Below are positions 1 through 5,549 of a stretch of DNA of 5,549 bases, piece after piece; position 1 is the stretch's first letter; the number at the start of each line of letters is the position of its first letter. The notes beneath the pieces are model-generated. The model saw only the letters and a program-made list of their open reading frames with translations. It had not been told where the DNA came from and did not search any database. The position numbers were made by a program, and so were the translations under genes. Source of the DNA: Nitrospirales bacterium (lineage in GTDB: Bacteria > Nitrospirota > Nitrospiria > Nitrospirales > UBA2166); assembly GCA_029261375.1 (NCBI GenBank), contig JAJDBL010000151.1, forward strand, positions 1 to 5,549, given 5' to 3'.

Positions 1-233
1 CTTCGCTCCGGGAAAGCTGGAATTTATGGGAGTCCCCTCGGTTCCTTGAGATCAGTCCGAAGCTCCAACAGGCCATTCAGCGACGCAAACGGTTTGACCC
101 TGAAAATCGCGAGGAGTTGAAGCGTCTCCTGGGCCGTCTCAACGCATTGTGGGTGGTCAAAAAGAGTACGACAGGAACGTTGTCGTCGCATCATGTTGTG
201 ACGATTCGTGAGCCGTCGCCATCTTCCGTATGA
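1..233 (+). CDS. C-terminal fragment of an unrecognised protein (5' end outside the window)
   Basis: An open frame enters from the left edge (first full codon at position 3) and runs 76 codons to a TGA at 231-233; the start lies outside the window. The visible part is charged and mostly helical in character, with a basic, Arg/Lys-rich stretch (QRRKRFDPENREELKRLLGR) followed by a hydrophobic LNALWVV segment and a Ser/Thr/Pro-rich end. I do not recognise the family. The other two forward frames close within about 115 bases, so this is the only long forward frame here. Its stop overlaps the next gene's start as ATGA, the usual sign of translational coupling, so the two products are probably made together. 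The function is unknown. The reality of the gene rests on the open frame and the coupling alone. Confidence 0.6.
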   Translation, partial: SLRESWNLWESPRFLEISPKLQQAIQRRKRFDPENREELKRLLGRLNALWVVKKSTTGTLSSHHVVTIREPSPSSV

Positions 234-499
234 AATCCCTAAACAGAGCGCTCCAGAAGGAAATCCTGACGTATCTGCTGGGGGTCTATCCGGAATTTGA
301 CGAGGCGCTGAGCGATCAGGAGTTTGGCTTAGATCCTGATTTGTGGGGGAATGTGAAATACCTGCAGGAACAGGGGTTGCTCACAGGGACTGATCTTCGC
401 GTGTATGGTCAGCCGTTTTGTATGCAGAGCCTTCGACTGACTCCGGCTGGACTCGACTTGCTCGCGGACGACGGCGGGATCCGCGCGCTGAAAGGTTGA
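230..499 (+). CDS. Small winged-helix-like hypothetical protein (89 aa)
   Basis: The 89-residue product has the layout of a small winged-helix domain: a helix at about residues 3-19 (LNRALQKEILTYLLGVY), a second at about 38-50 (DLWGNVKYLQEQGLL), a beta wing at about 54-71, then TPAGLDLLADDGG at 71-83. The end 'L-x-L-T-P-A-G-L-D-L-L-A-D-D-G-G' is typical of small winged-helix proteins, often hypothetical, whose last strand leads into a 'T-x-x-G' helix. From memory, some relatives with an LADDGG segment continue well beyond it, whereas this one stops six residues later, so it may be a short form. The start is set by the ATGA overlap with the preceding gene; no Shine-Dalgarno sequence is visible, so translation is probably coupled. 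A DNA-binding or protein-binding role is possible but is inference. The stop lies 8 bp from the 3' end of convergent arfB. Confidence 0.72.
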   Translation: MKSLNRALQKEILTYLLGVYPEFDEALSDQEFGLDPDLWGNVKYLQEQGLLTGTDLRVYGQPFCMQSLRLTPAGLDLLADDGGIRALKG

Positions 500-507
500 G
501 CCTTGAG

Positions 508-930
508 TTAGGAGTCATCGGGAGCGGCTCTTCGTAATTGTTTGACAATACTGCGTCGTTGCTTGGTCTCGCGTTGACGTCGTTGTGAGGCTCGTGTAGG
601 GCGTGTCGGTTTTCTGAGCCGAGGTGGTTCGAGCGCAGCCTGAATCAGGGTCACAAGTTTTTCCATGGCATCCTGACGATTTCGATCCTGGCTCCGGAAT
701 CTCCGTGCCTCGAGAATCAATACCCCGCCATCCGTGATTCGCTTTCCCGCAAGACCCCGCAATCGAGCAAGCGCGCCATCGGGGAGCATCTGAGCTTCCG
801 GGAGCACATATCGTAGCTGGACGGCCGTCGCGACTTTATTGACGTTTTGTCCCCCGGGTCCGGAAGCGCGGATAAACTGCCATTCAATTGAGGATTCGTC
901 GATGGAGAATGTTGGCGTGATTGGAATCAT
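508..930 (-). CDS. arfB: Peptidyl-tRNA hydrolase ArfB (YaeJ), ribosome rescue factor
   Basis: ArfB enters the empty mRNA channel of ribosomes stalled on mRNAs lacking a stop codon and hydrolyses the peptidyl-tRNA, acting as a backup to tmRNA. The 140-residue product has the class I release-factor catalytic domain, with RASGPGGQNVNK at residues 21-32 and the catalytic GGQ at 26-28. It lacks the codon-recognition domain of RF1/RF2. The C-terminal tail from about residue 103 is rich in Arg and Lys (RLRKPTRPTRASQRRQRETK and onward), matching the basic tail that ArfB proteins insert into the mRNA entry channel. The length equals that of the E. coli protein as I recall it. Ribosomal L-protein or mitochondrial relatives are longer or have extra domains. 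It starts with ATG at 930-928 without a strong Shine-Dalgarno sequence. It lies downstream of the CAP protein gene on the same strand, but a 104 bp gap with a -10-like element suggests its own promoter. Confidence 0.95.
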   Translation of the reverse strand: MIPITPTFSIDESSIEWQFIRASGPGGQNVNKVATAVQLRYVLPEAQMLPDGALARLRGLAGKRITDGGVLILEARRFRSQDRNRQDAMEKLVTLIQAALEPPRLRKPTRPTRASQRRQRETKQRRSIVKQLRRAAPDDS

Positions 931-954
931 GGGACCACATCAGTAAACACTTAA

Positions 955-980
955 CTTATACGACGCTCACTCGTTGAGCG
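955..980 (-). promoter_or_regulatory. Possible arfB promoter with inverted repeat
   Basis: On the minus strand a TATAAG hexamer (955-960) resembles a sigma70 -10 box and ends 24 bases before the arfB start codon. Just upstream is a perfect 6-bp inverted repeat with a 5-base loop (CGCTCA at 964-969 and TGAGCG at 975-980), which would fall between -35 and -10. No good -35 box is present at 16-18 bases. The repeat has no T-run after it on either strand, so it does not look like an intrinsic terminator for the upstream CAP gene. It could be an operator or chance. Confidence 0.25.
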
Positions 981-1034
981 GAAGGTTGTAGTTGGGCAAC
1001 TCACAGTCGTGCGAATCGAAGTAAACGGATGCCG

Positions 1035-2774
1035 CTATTCTGCAGGCTTACCAACGATATCAAATACGTATTCTCCTCCTGGTCCTCTTGAATTCGCTGG
1101 TCTCGTCGTCAGGTCAAACACGTTGAGGGTTGGGGGCTCAGCTCCCGATGCCTCGAGTTCACAGACCACGCCGCTGAGAAAACAGTTTGGCAGTTGTATC
1201 TTTATATCCACGTCAAGAACGGCTAGCGAAATGCTTGGTTCTGGATCTTGCAGCAGTGTCAACTCCAGAGATTGCGTGCCTTTGACCGTGAGACGGAAGG
1301 AGTCGACGCTTTCTGTATCACTCATTCCGATGACGCGGACACATTCATCCACTTTGATTTTCCCAATGGATTGAGGATTGTCTTGGAAGTTTGGTTCTTG
1401 ATCACGGTAGATGGTTATGGCCGCACATCCGTCAACGGTGGCGGTTGAGAGGAGCGCATTATTGGTCTCATCTGTTTCCTCAATGGCATTGCCATCATCG
1501 ATCGTGACGAACGCGAACTTCTCTGTAATTGCCGGCTGATCACTCAGTTTGAATTTCGTCTTCATCGAAGCTCCCGGCGCAATGTTGGCGTCCTCGATGA
1601 GCGTCTCCGTCAACTTCGTTGCAGCCTCATCAAACGTATCATTATCGGAAACCCACAGTGCGACCGTGAATGGGTGATTCGCCGGTCCAGACCCAATGTT
1701 TTCGACCTTCACCTTGACGACAAGCTTGTCGCCGGTTTCTTTCACCACGTGTTTGAATTGCGTAATTGTTCCCGTGAGATCCGGCGGGTCGGTACTGACC
1801 GGTGGCAAGGGGGGGTTAAATTCGATACCGGCTCCAAACTGCCAGCCGTGGTTGAGTTCTCCCACCGGGACATCGCTTTGGCAATTGACGCTGACGTTGG
1901 CGTCCAAAACGCCTACCTGCAAGGTCGCTGTCCCCTGGAATCCTCCACCCGCGCACGTGACAGTATATGTGCCGGGTTCAACCTGGATGGAGTATCCGCC
2001 GTTGGCCATCGTTGCCACCTCGCTTCCGTTTGCGGATACGGTAACGCCGCCGAGGCCTTCGGCCGCGTCGTAGCGGAGGTTGCCATTGCGATCCTCATAG
2101 GCAACGCCGGTGATAAAGGTGTCATCGGGATTCATGTTTGCGGTGTGGATTGAGTAGAGGAACGTCGGTCGCTCATTTGGAAGGTTGAATTCCGGAAAGG
2201 AATCTAAGCCTTCTGCGAACCCGCTTCCGATCTCGCGGTGGGATTGGAATTGAGGGTTCGTCGCCAACAGGTGCACTCGATGGCCTGCTCCAGCGACGTC
2301 TTTATCGATGATGAGCGATGAAAGGGCTTCTGGATATGTGCGGGTCTGGTTGTAGCCAAACGCGTTGGACTCGATCGTATTCGCCGCACCGGAGTTTTGC
2401 TCGAGACCGATTCCGAACAGATCATACCCATTGTCCACGGCCATTTGATTTGGACCAATGCCAGTGACATCGCTGGTGTGCCCAAAATAGTGGTGATCCA
2501 GCATCTCAAACGCATGAAAACGCGCCGAGCCGGTGAGGTTCTTGTTCACGGCGAGTGCAGGTTGAGGGGTGATACCCGAGAGATCGAAACCGATCTCCTG
2601 TCCGTATGCGGCGGGGTTGCTACGCGCACGGTTCAACTCGTAGATACCGAGTTGCTCCTGTTCGCTTGGTTCTATGGAGCCAAGCTCTTGATGATCAGCG
2701 AGGGCGGTGCCTGTGAGCGTGCAGAGTCCTGCAAAAAGAGAAGCCGCAATCGTGGTTCGTCCTAGACGCTGCAT
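1035..2774 (-). CDS. Secreted CAP-domain protein with SdrD-B-like and CARDB domains
   Basis: A 579-residue exported protein. Residues 1-26 form a Sec signal peptide (basic MQRLGR, hydrophobic core, T-A-L-A before D27). There is no lipobox around C18, so it is probably released rather than lipid-anchored. Residues about 40-212 are a CAP/SCP domain of the bacterial YkwD type: HHYFGHTS at 94-101, E125 in GLEQN, E149 in YPEALSSLI and AGHRVHLL at 163-170, which together could supply the conserved His/Glu cavity. About 220-298 is an SdrD-B or carboxypeptidase-regulatory-like beta domain with a calcium-loop-like DRNGNLRYDAAEG (228-240). After a Pro-rich linker (320-332) comes a CARDB domain (about 332-446; KVENIGSGPA, TDETNNAL). 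The rest (about 450-579) is beta-rich and resembles PPC-type modules, though less surely. The mature chain has six cysteines (274, 298, 450, 478, 531, 538), suggesting disulfides. The start was chosen at M58 of a longer frame because it gives the signal peptide and has GGAAGGGG 7 bases upstream. Substrate and role are unknown. Confidence 0.9.
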   Translation of the reverse strand: MQRLGRTTIAASLFAGLCTLTGTALADHQELGSIEPSEQEQLGIYELNRARSNPAAYGQEIGFDLSGITPQPALAVNKNLTGSARFHAFEMLDHHYFGHTSDVTGIGPNQMAVDNGYDLFGIGLEQNSGAANTIESNAFGYNQTRTYPEALSSLIIDKDVAGAGHRVHLLATNPQFQSHREIGSGFAEGLDSFPEFNLPNERPTFLYSIHTANMNPDDTFITGVAYEDRNGNLRYDAAEGLGGVTVSANGSEVATMANGGYSIQVEPGTYTVTCAGGGFQGTATLQVGVLDANVSVNCQSDVPVGELNHGWQFGAGIEFNPPLPPVSTDPPDLTGTITQFKHVVKETGDKLVVKVKVENIGSGPANHPFTVALWVSDNDTFDEAATKLTETLIEDANIAPGASMKTKFKLSDQPAITEKFAFVTIDDGNAIEETDETNNALLSTATVDGCAAITIYRDQEPNFQDNPQSIGKIKVDECVRVIGMSDTESVDSFRLTVKGTQSLELTLLQDPEPSISLAVLDVDIKIQLPNCFLSGVVCELEASGAEPPTLNVFDLTTRPANSRGPGGEYVFDIVGKPAE

Positions 2775-2781
2775 AAGGTAT

Positions 2782-2789
2782 CCCCTTCC
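2782..2789 (-). promoter_or_regulatory. Ribosome binding site fixing the CAP protein start
   Basis: On the minus strand GGAAGGGG sits 7 bases before the ATG at 2774-2772. The same frame stays open upstream to an ATG at 2945, but that longer start would run into the divergent transporter gene and bury the signal peptide 57 residues into the protein. This site therefore decides for the shorter product. Confidence 0.7.
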
Positions 2790-2817
2790 GGTCGTTAACG
2801 GGTCGCGTTTGCATATC

Positions 2818-2846
2818 GTCATACAATTGTATTGGGGTCGATACAA
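2818..2846 (-). promoter_or_regulatory. Candidate promoter of the CAP protein gene
   Basis: Reading on the minus strand, TTGTAT (2846-2841) could serve as a -35 box (3 of 6 consensus bases). It is followed by exactly 17 bases and then TATGAC (2823-2818) as a -10 box (4 of 6). The spacer and the -10 overlap the palindrome at 2821-2832, so a protein bound there would block this promoter. The match is modest and the assignment rests on spacing and position only. Confidence 0.35.
2821..2846. repeat. Operator-like palindromes in the divergent promoter region
   Basis: ATACAATTGTAT at 2821-2832 is a perfect 12-bp palindrome. Its right half, TTGTAT, is repeated in inverted orientation as ATACAA at 2841-2846 after an 8-base spacer (TGGGGTCG). 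The element thus has three copies of one hexamer half-site, centred in the 103 bp between two divergent genes. This is the arrangement expected of a dimeric helix-turn-helix repressor with two overlapping sites. The sequence is reminiscent of boxes bound by some MarR-type or GntR-type regulators, but no regulator gene is in the window and the family cannot be assigned. Confidence 0.5.
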
Positions 2847-2877
2847 AATGTGTGTGATGTGAGTCATCGTTCCGGGT

Positions 2878-4107
2878 ATGCTGTCAGGCATGACCGATAA
2901 GTGGAGAATTCTTTGGATGATTGCCGTGGCGGAGCTGTTTGTCATGGTGCTGTGGTTTTCAGCCTCAGCTGTGATCCCTCAGCTTACTCTTGAATGGGGA
3001 TTGGATACTAGTCAGCAATCGTGGCTGACAATGAGTGTTCAGCTTGGTTTTGTCGTTGGCGCGCTTGCCAGTGCGCTGCTGAATATTCCTGACCGCTTTC
3101 CTGCGCAGTGGGTCTTTGCGGTTTCTGCGATGGTTGGAGCCGTAGCGACCGCGTGTATTGCAATGATGCCGATGGGCTTTGAGTGGGTCTTGGTGTTTCG
3201 CTTTGTGACCGGAGCGATGCTTGCCGGAGTCTATCCGCCTGGTATGAAATTGATGGCATCATGGTTTAAAGAAGATCGTGGGCTGGCGATTGGAATTCTT
3301 GTAGGAGCTTTAACGGTAGGCTCTGCCGCTCCACATTTGCTTACCGGTATCAAAACGTTTGGGCAAGATGCAGGGATTGTCCCGTGGCGTCACGTGTTGT
3401 TGATCGCGTCCGGCTTTGCCGTGTGTGGGGCGATCATTGCTGCGGTTGGCATTCGAGCTGGACCTCTTCTTCCCGCTGTGAGTCACTTTGATTGGCAATA
3501 TGCTGGTCGTATGTGGAAAGACCGGGCCGTGCGCTTGGCAAATTTCGGGTACTTCGCTCACATGTGGGAATTGTATGCGATGTGGGTATGGGTTCCGCTG
3601 TGTTTATTAGCTAGTTACCGAGTCGCTGAGTGGGACGATGGTTATGCACATGTAGCAGGGTTTTGTGCGATTGCAGTTGGTGGCATCGGGAGTGTCGCTG
3701 CCGGGAAGTTCGCAGATCGGCTAGGCCGTACGCGCATTGCAATGGTGAGTATTGCCGCTTCAGGCACCTGCGCCCTTGTTGCGGGATTTGCCGTTCCCCT
3801 CCCAGCTCTCCTGACTCTGCTTTGCGTTGTGTGGGGTTTTGCTGTCGTTGCGGAAAGTGCGCAATACAGTACCGCAGTCAGTGAGCTGTGCGACCCACGT
3901 TATGTGGGAACCGCATTGACGATGCAGACCTGTATCGGGTTTCTGCTGACGATGGTCACGATTTGGTGGGTGCCGTTGCTTGTTGAGCAAACAGGGTGGG
4001 GAGCCGCATTCACAATGCTAGCGGTAGGACCAGCTGTGGGTCTTTGGTTTATGACGCGCTTACGTCAACTGCCGGAGGCAGTGAAGATGGCGTCGGGGCA
4101 TCGGTAG
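2878..4107 (+). CDS. MFS transporter, 12 membrane segments, substrate unknown
   Basis: The 409-residue protein has about twelve hydrophobic segments (roughly 12-34, 50-70, 77-97, 101-122, 135-157, 170-192, 221-247, 257-277, 286-304, 307-326, 345-367, 373-393), with a longer hydrophilic loop at about 193-220 between the two six-helix halves. The MFS signature loop is clear in the second half (GKFADRLGR, 276-284, with D280, R281, G283, R284). The equivalent loop between segments 2 and 3 is degenerate (IPDRFPAQ, 70-77). Segment 4 with FRFVTGAMLAGVYPPGMK (107-124) and segment 5 with GILVGALTVGSAAPHLL are characteristic of an inner-membrane MFS subgroup whose substrate I cannot name. Either ATG at 2878 or ATG at 2890 could be the start; neither has a good Shine-Dalgarno sequence, and both keep all helices. 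The gene is divergent from the CAP protein gene, and its 3' end overlaps convergent rnd by 59 bp. Confidence 0.92.
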   Translation: MLSGMTDKWRILWMIAVAELFVMVLWFSASAVIPQLTLEWGLDTSQQSWLTMSVQLGFVVGALASALLNIPDRFPAQWVFAVSAMVGAVATACIAMMPMGFEWVLVFRFVTGAMLAGVYPPGMKLMASWFKEDRGLAIGILVGALTVGSAAPHLLTGIKTFGQDAGIVPWRHVLLIASGFAVCGAIIAAVGIRAGPLLPAVSHFDWQYAGRMWKDRAVRLANFGYFAHMWELYAMWVWVPLCLLASYRVAEWDDGYAHVAGFCAIAVGGIGSVAAGKFADRLGRTRIAMVSIAASGTCALVAGFAVPLPALLTLLCVVWGFAVVAESAQYSTAVSELCDPRYVGTALTMQTCIGFLLTMVTIWWVPLLVEQTGWGAAFTMLAVGPAVGLWFMTRLRQLPEAVKMASGHR

Positions 4108-5281
4108 CAGCGTTCATCGCGCGCTCACGCTCATCACGTATGGTCATGATGCGCGTGACAGCGGGTTCGATCAGCGTGGCTTGCCATGATAACAGTGGGC
4201 CGTGTGTGATGATGTCTTCGATCGTTCTTGCATCACCACGAATAACGGATTTCACTGCGGCCCTGGGTGCGAGTACCGATGCGGTGATGCCAAGTGATTT
4301 TGCAATGCGCGCACATTCTTCACGGAGTGCGTCGATATCCTTGGTGTCGTCGGGAAAGACCTCTTTAGATCTTACGCGCTTTTTGATCTCTGGCCATTCA
4401 GCTTCGGGAAGTGCCGCCGCCTTTTGTACCGCTGTTTTGAGGAGTTCCAAACGTTTTCCATTGATGTGTCGTGGCAAGGGCCCAGCGCCCGTCACTGGCT
4501 GATCGGGATTCTCCGCGGTCCAGGTAGCGAGCGTGAACAAGTGTTGATTGTGTAGGATCTTAAACGGCGGGCGATCTGCTTGTCTCGCTTCCTGGTCCCT
4601 CCAATGCCACAGCTCTCGTAGATACCCAAGTTGCTGTCGTGTGAGCTGTCCGATATGTTTGATTCTCCATAGGTCATCTGGATCGCGGATTGTGTCGTGT
4701 GCCGTGGCGAGCACCATGCTCTGGCAGGTCTCGCGGTGCCAGTCACATCGTCCGACTTTGTCCATTTCGGCAGTCATACGATTCGCGATCACTTCCAGGA
4801 ACCGGGTGTCGGTGTATGCATAATCGAGCTGCATAGGACTCAAGGGGCGGACTGACCAATCCGACTTCTGCCCTTGCTTTGTGACGGTGGTATCGAGGTA
4901 GCGCTGAATCAGTGCGGCAAGACCGAAGTGTTCGTATCCTAGAATCTGCGCGGCCAGCATTGTATCGAAGATTTCACCCTGTGGTTGAAAACCAAAGGAT
5001 GTGCGAAGCATTCTGAGATCGTAGTCTGCGCCATGAATGATGAGGACTTTGGTGGATAAAACATCGAGAACTCCCGAGAGATCAATCTTTGAAAGTGGAT
5101 CAATCAGATAGTCATTGCCATCAAAAGAGATCTGAATCAAACAGACTTTCTCAAAATAATGATGTAGGCTGTCGGCTTCCGTATCGAGTGCAATTCTCTC
5201 CGCCTGACCAAGTCGTGTGATGAGTGTATTTAACCCAGATTCCGTGTCGATGTATTGAAATGTGGTTTCAAGCTTAGGCAT
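4049..5281 (-). CDS. rnd: Ribonuclease D (3'-5' exoribonuclease, DEDDy) with HRDC region
   Basis: RNase D trims the 3' ends of tRNA precursors and other small stable RNAs. The 410-residue product shows the DEDDy exonuclease motifs in order: Exo I LDTEADS with D33 and E35, Exo II IIHGADYDLRML with D88, and Exo III Y154-A-Y-T-D158, which gives the Tyr form of the catalytic site. The exonuclease domain spans about 10-175. An HRDC domain follows (about 205-290; DLWRIKHIGQLTRQQLGYLR and PPFKILHNQHLFTLA), then a second helical region (about 315-385) in the place of the C-terminal HRDC-like domain of E. coli RNase D. The protein is somewhat longer than the E. coli enzyme (375 residues as I recall), partly owing to a low-complexity Ala/Pro/Ser tail (about 390-410). 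That tail is encoded antisense to the last codons of the transporter. The ATG at 5281-5279 lacks a clear Shine-Dalgarno sequence, but no other in-frame start precedes the Exo I motif. Confidence 0.95.
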   Translation of the reverse strand: MPKLETTFQYIDTESGLNTLITRLGQAERIALDTEADSLHHYFEKVCLIQISFDGNDYLIDPLSKIDLSGVLDVLSTKVLIIHGADYDLRMLRTSFGFQPQGEIFDTMLAAQILGYEHFGLAALIQRYLDTTVTKQGQKSDWSVRPLSPMQLDYAYTDTRFLEVIANRMTAEMDKVGRCDWHRETCQSMVLATAHDTIRDPDDLWRIKHIGQLTRQQLGYLRELWHWRDQEARQADRPPFKILHNQHLFTLATWTAENPDQPVTGAGPLPRHINGKRLELLKTAVQKAAALPEAEWPEIKKRVRSKEVFPDDTKDIDALREECARIAKSLGITASVLAPRAAVKSVIRGDARTIEDIITHGPLLSWQATLIEPAVTRIMTIRDERERAMNAATDAPTPSSLPPAVDVSAS

Positions 5282-5417
5282 GCAATGCGTCCAGTGTGTA
5301 GGTTGTAAGGCGGAAGGTTGACGGTGGATGAAGCGTAGCTATTGAATGCGTGATACACAAGCCTTGTCGTGTTTTTGTGTGGCAGGGAGGGCCTGATGGT
5401 GTCTGATTATCGTCCTG

Positions 5418-5426
5418 TACTATAGT
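5418..5426 (+). promoter_or_regulatory. Possible -10 region upstream of the EVE-domain gene
   Basis: TACTATAGT contains two overlapping -10-like hexamers (TACTAT at 5418-5423 and TATAGT at 5421-5426), about 53-56 bases before the ATG of the EVE-domain gene. No convincing -35 box lies 16-18 bases upstream. ACTATAGT (5419-5426) is an 8-bp palindrome, so a -10-like hexamer exists on the other strand as well, toward rnd. The rest of the 197 bp divergent gap (5282-5478) shows no ORF, terminator or RNA gene that I can support. Confidence 0.25.
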
Positions 5427-5467
5427 CGGTGGTCGAGTAGCGTGGGTGGAAACTATCCAATCGTATC

Positions 5468-5473
5468 GGAGGA
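5468..5473 (+). promoter_or_regulatory. Strong ribosome binding site of the EVE-domain gene
   Basis: GGAGGA lies 5 bases before the ATG at 5479-5481. An out-of-frame ATG at 5474-5476 is too close to the site and does not encode the EVE motif, so the second ATG is the start. This is the clearest Shine-Dalgarno sequence in the window. Confidence 0.8.
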
Positions 5474-5478
5474 ATGTT

Positions 5479-5549
5479 ATGGCCTTTTGGCTGGTCAAAT
5501 CTGAGCCGTCAGCATATTCGTGGAACGACCTTGTCAAGGACCGTCGAGC
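5479..5549 (+). CDS. EVE-domain protein, N-terminal 23 residues (3' end outside the window)
   Basis: The visible start, MAFWLVKSEPSAYSWNDLVK, is the hallmark N-terminus of EVE-domain proteins (W-L-V-K-S-E-P-x-x-Y-S-W-x-D-L). These are PUA-like folds related to human THYN1 and common in bacteria as stand-alone proteins of about 150 residues. The domain belongs to a set of readers of modified bases in DNA or RNA; the bacterial role is not well defined. The reading frame runs off the right edge without a stop. It is divergent from rnd with a 197 bp gap. The family assignment rests on a short but very distinctive motif. Confidence 0.85.
   Translation, partial: MAFWLVKSEPSAYSWNDLVKDRR

Noticed and set aside
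964..980. Intrinsic terminator for the CAP protein gene
   Set aside because: The 6-bp stem is not followed by a T-run on the minus strand, so it lacks the second half of an intrinsic terminator.
1009..1374. Plus-strand 121-codon ORF opposite the CAP protein gene
   Set aside because: It is low-complexity, Ser/Thr-rich, lies wholly or mostly antisense to a clear multi-domain protein, and resembles no family. Other plus-strand frames within 1248-2765 are rejected on the same grounds.
2775..2945. 57-residue N-terminal extension of the CAP protein frame
   Set aside because: It would overlap the divergent transporter by 68 bp and place the signal peptide deep inside the protein. The ATG at 2774 has its own good ribosome binding site directly before the signal peptide.
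3996..4502. 168-codon plus-strand ORF across the transporter and rnd ends
   Set aside because: It is out of frame with the transporter and antisense to rnd, and its Ser/Ala-rich composition is what an antisense frame of the HRDC region gives. Both overlapped genes have strong family motifs.
5357..5367. Small palindrome ACAAG-C-CTTGT upstream of rnd
   Set aside because: Five-base arms are expected by chance in a gap of this size, and it is not aligned with any promoter element that I can support.
5274..5537. 87-codon minus-strand ORF across the rnd/EVE divergent gap
   Set aside because: It covers the promoter region and the start of the EVE-domain gene, has no recognisable motif and a Thr/Ser/His-rich composition typical of non-coding frames.

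Overview
The window reads as ordinary bacterial chromosome of moderate GC (roughly half, by eye), most likely from a Gram-negative organism. It holds an ArfB-type ribosome rescue hydrolase, an RNase D with HRDC region, a multi-domain secreted CAP protein with a Sec signal peptide, an MFS transporter and the start of an EVE-domain protein. The phylum cannot be fixed from the sequence. A proteobacterium or a Nitrospira-like lineage are both possible, and this is only a guess. No transposase, integrase, tRNA, rRNA, CRISPR array or phage structural gene is visible.

Layout from left to right: (1) The C-terminal 76 codons of an unrecognised protein run off the left edge and overlap by ATGA with a small winged-helix-like ORF (230-499), which suggests a translationally coupled pair. 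(2) arfB (508-930) lies on the minus strand, converging on that pair with only 8 bp between. (3) A 104 bp gap precedes a large secreted protein on the minus strand (1035-2774). It carries a signal peptide, a CAP/SCP domain, an SdrD-B-like beta domain, a CARDB domain and a C-terminal beta-rich region. (4) A 103 bp divergent promoter region with three copies of the hexamer ATACAA/TTGTAT separates it from an MFS transporter on the plus strand (2878-4107). (5) rnd (4049-5281, minus) converges on the transporter, and their 3' ends overlap by 59 bp in antisense. (6) A 197 bp divergent gap leads to the first 23 codons of an EVE-domain protein (5479 to the right edge), which has a strong ribosome binding site.

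The genes do not form one pathway. arfB and rnd are RNA and translation quality-control genes, while the CAP protein and the transporter are a divergent pair that may share control through the palindromic intergenic element. I see no convincing undescribed multi-gene system. The points most worth following are the shared operator-like element, the domain combination of the CAP protein, the antisense overlap of the transporter and rnd, and the short winged-helix ORF with its coupled partner at the left edge.
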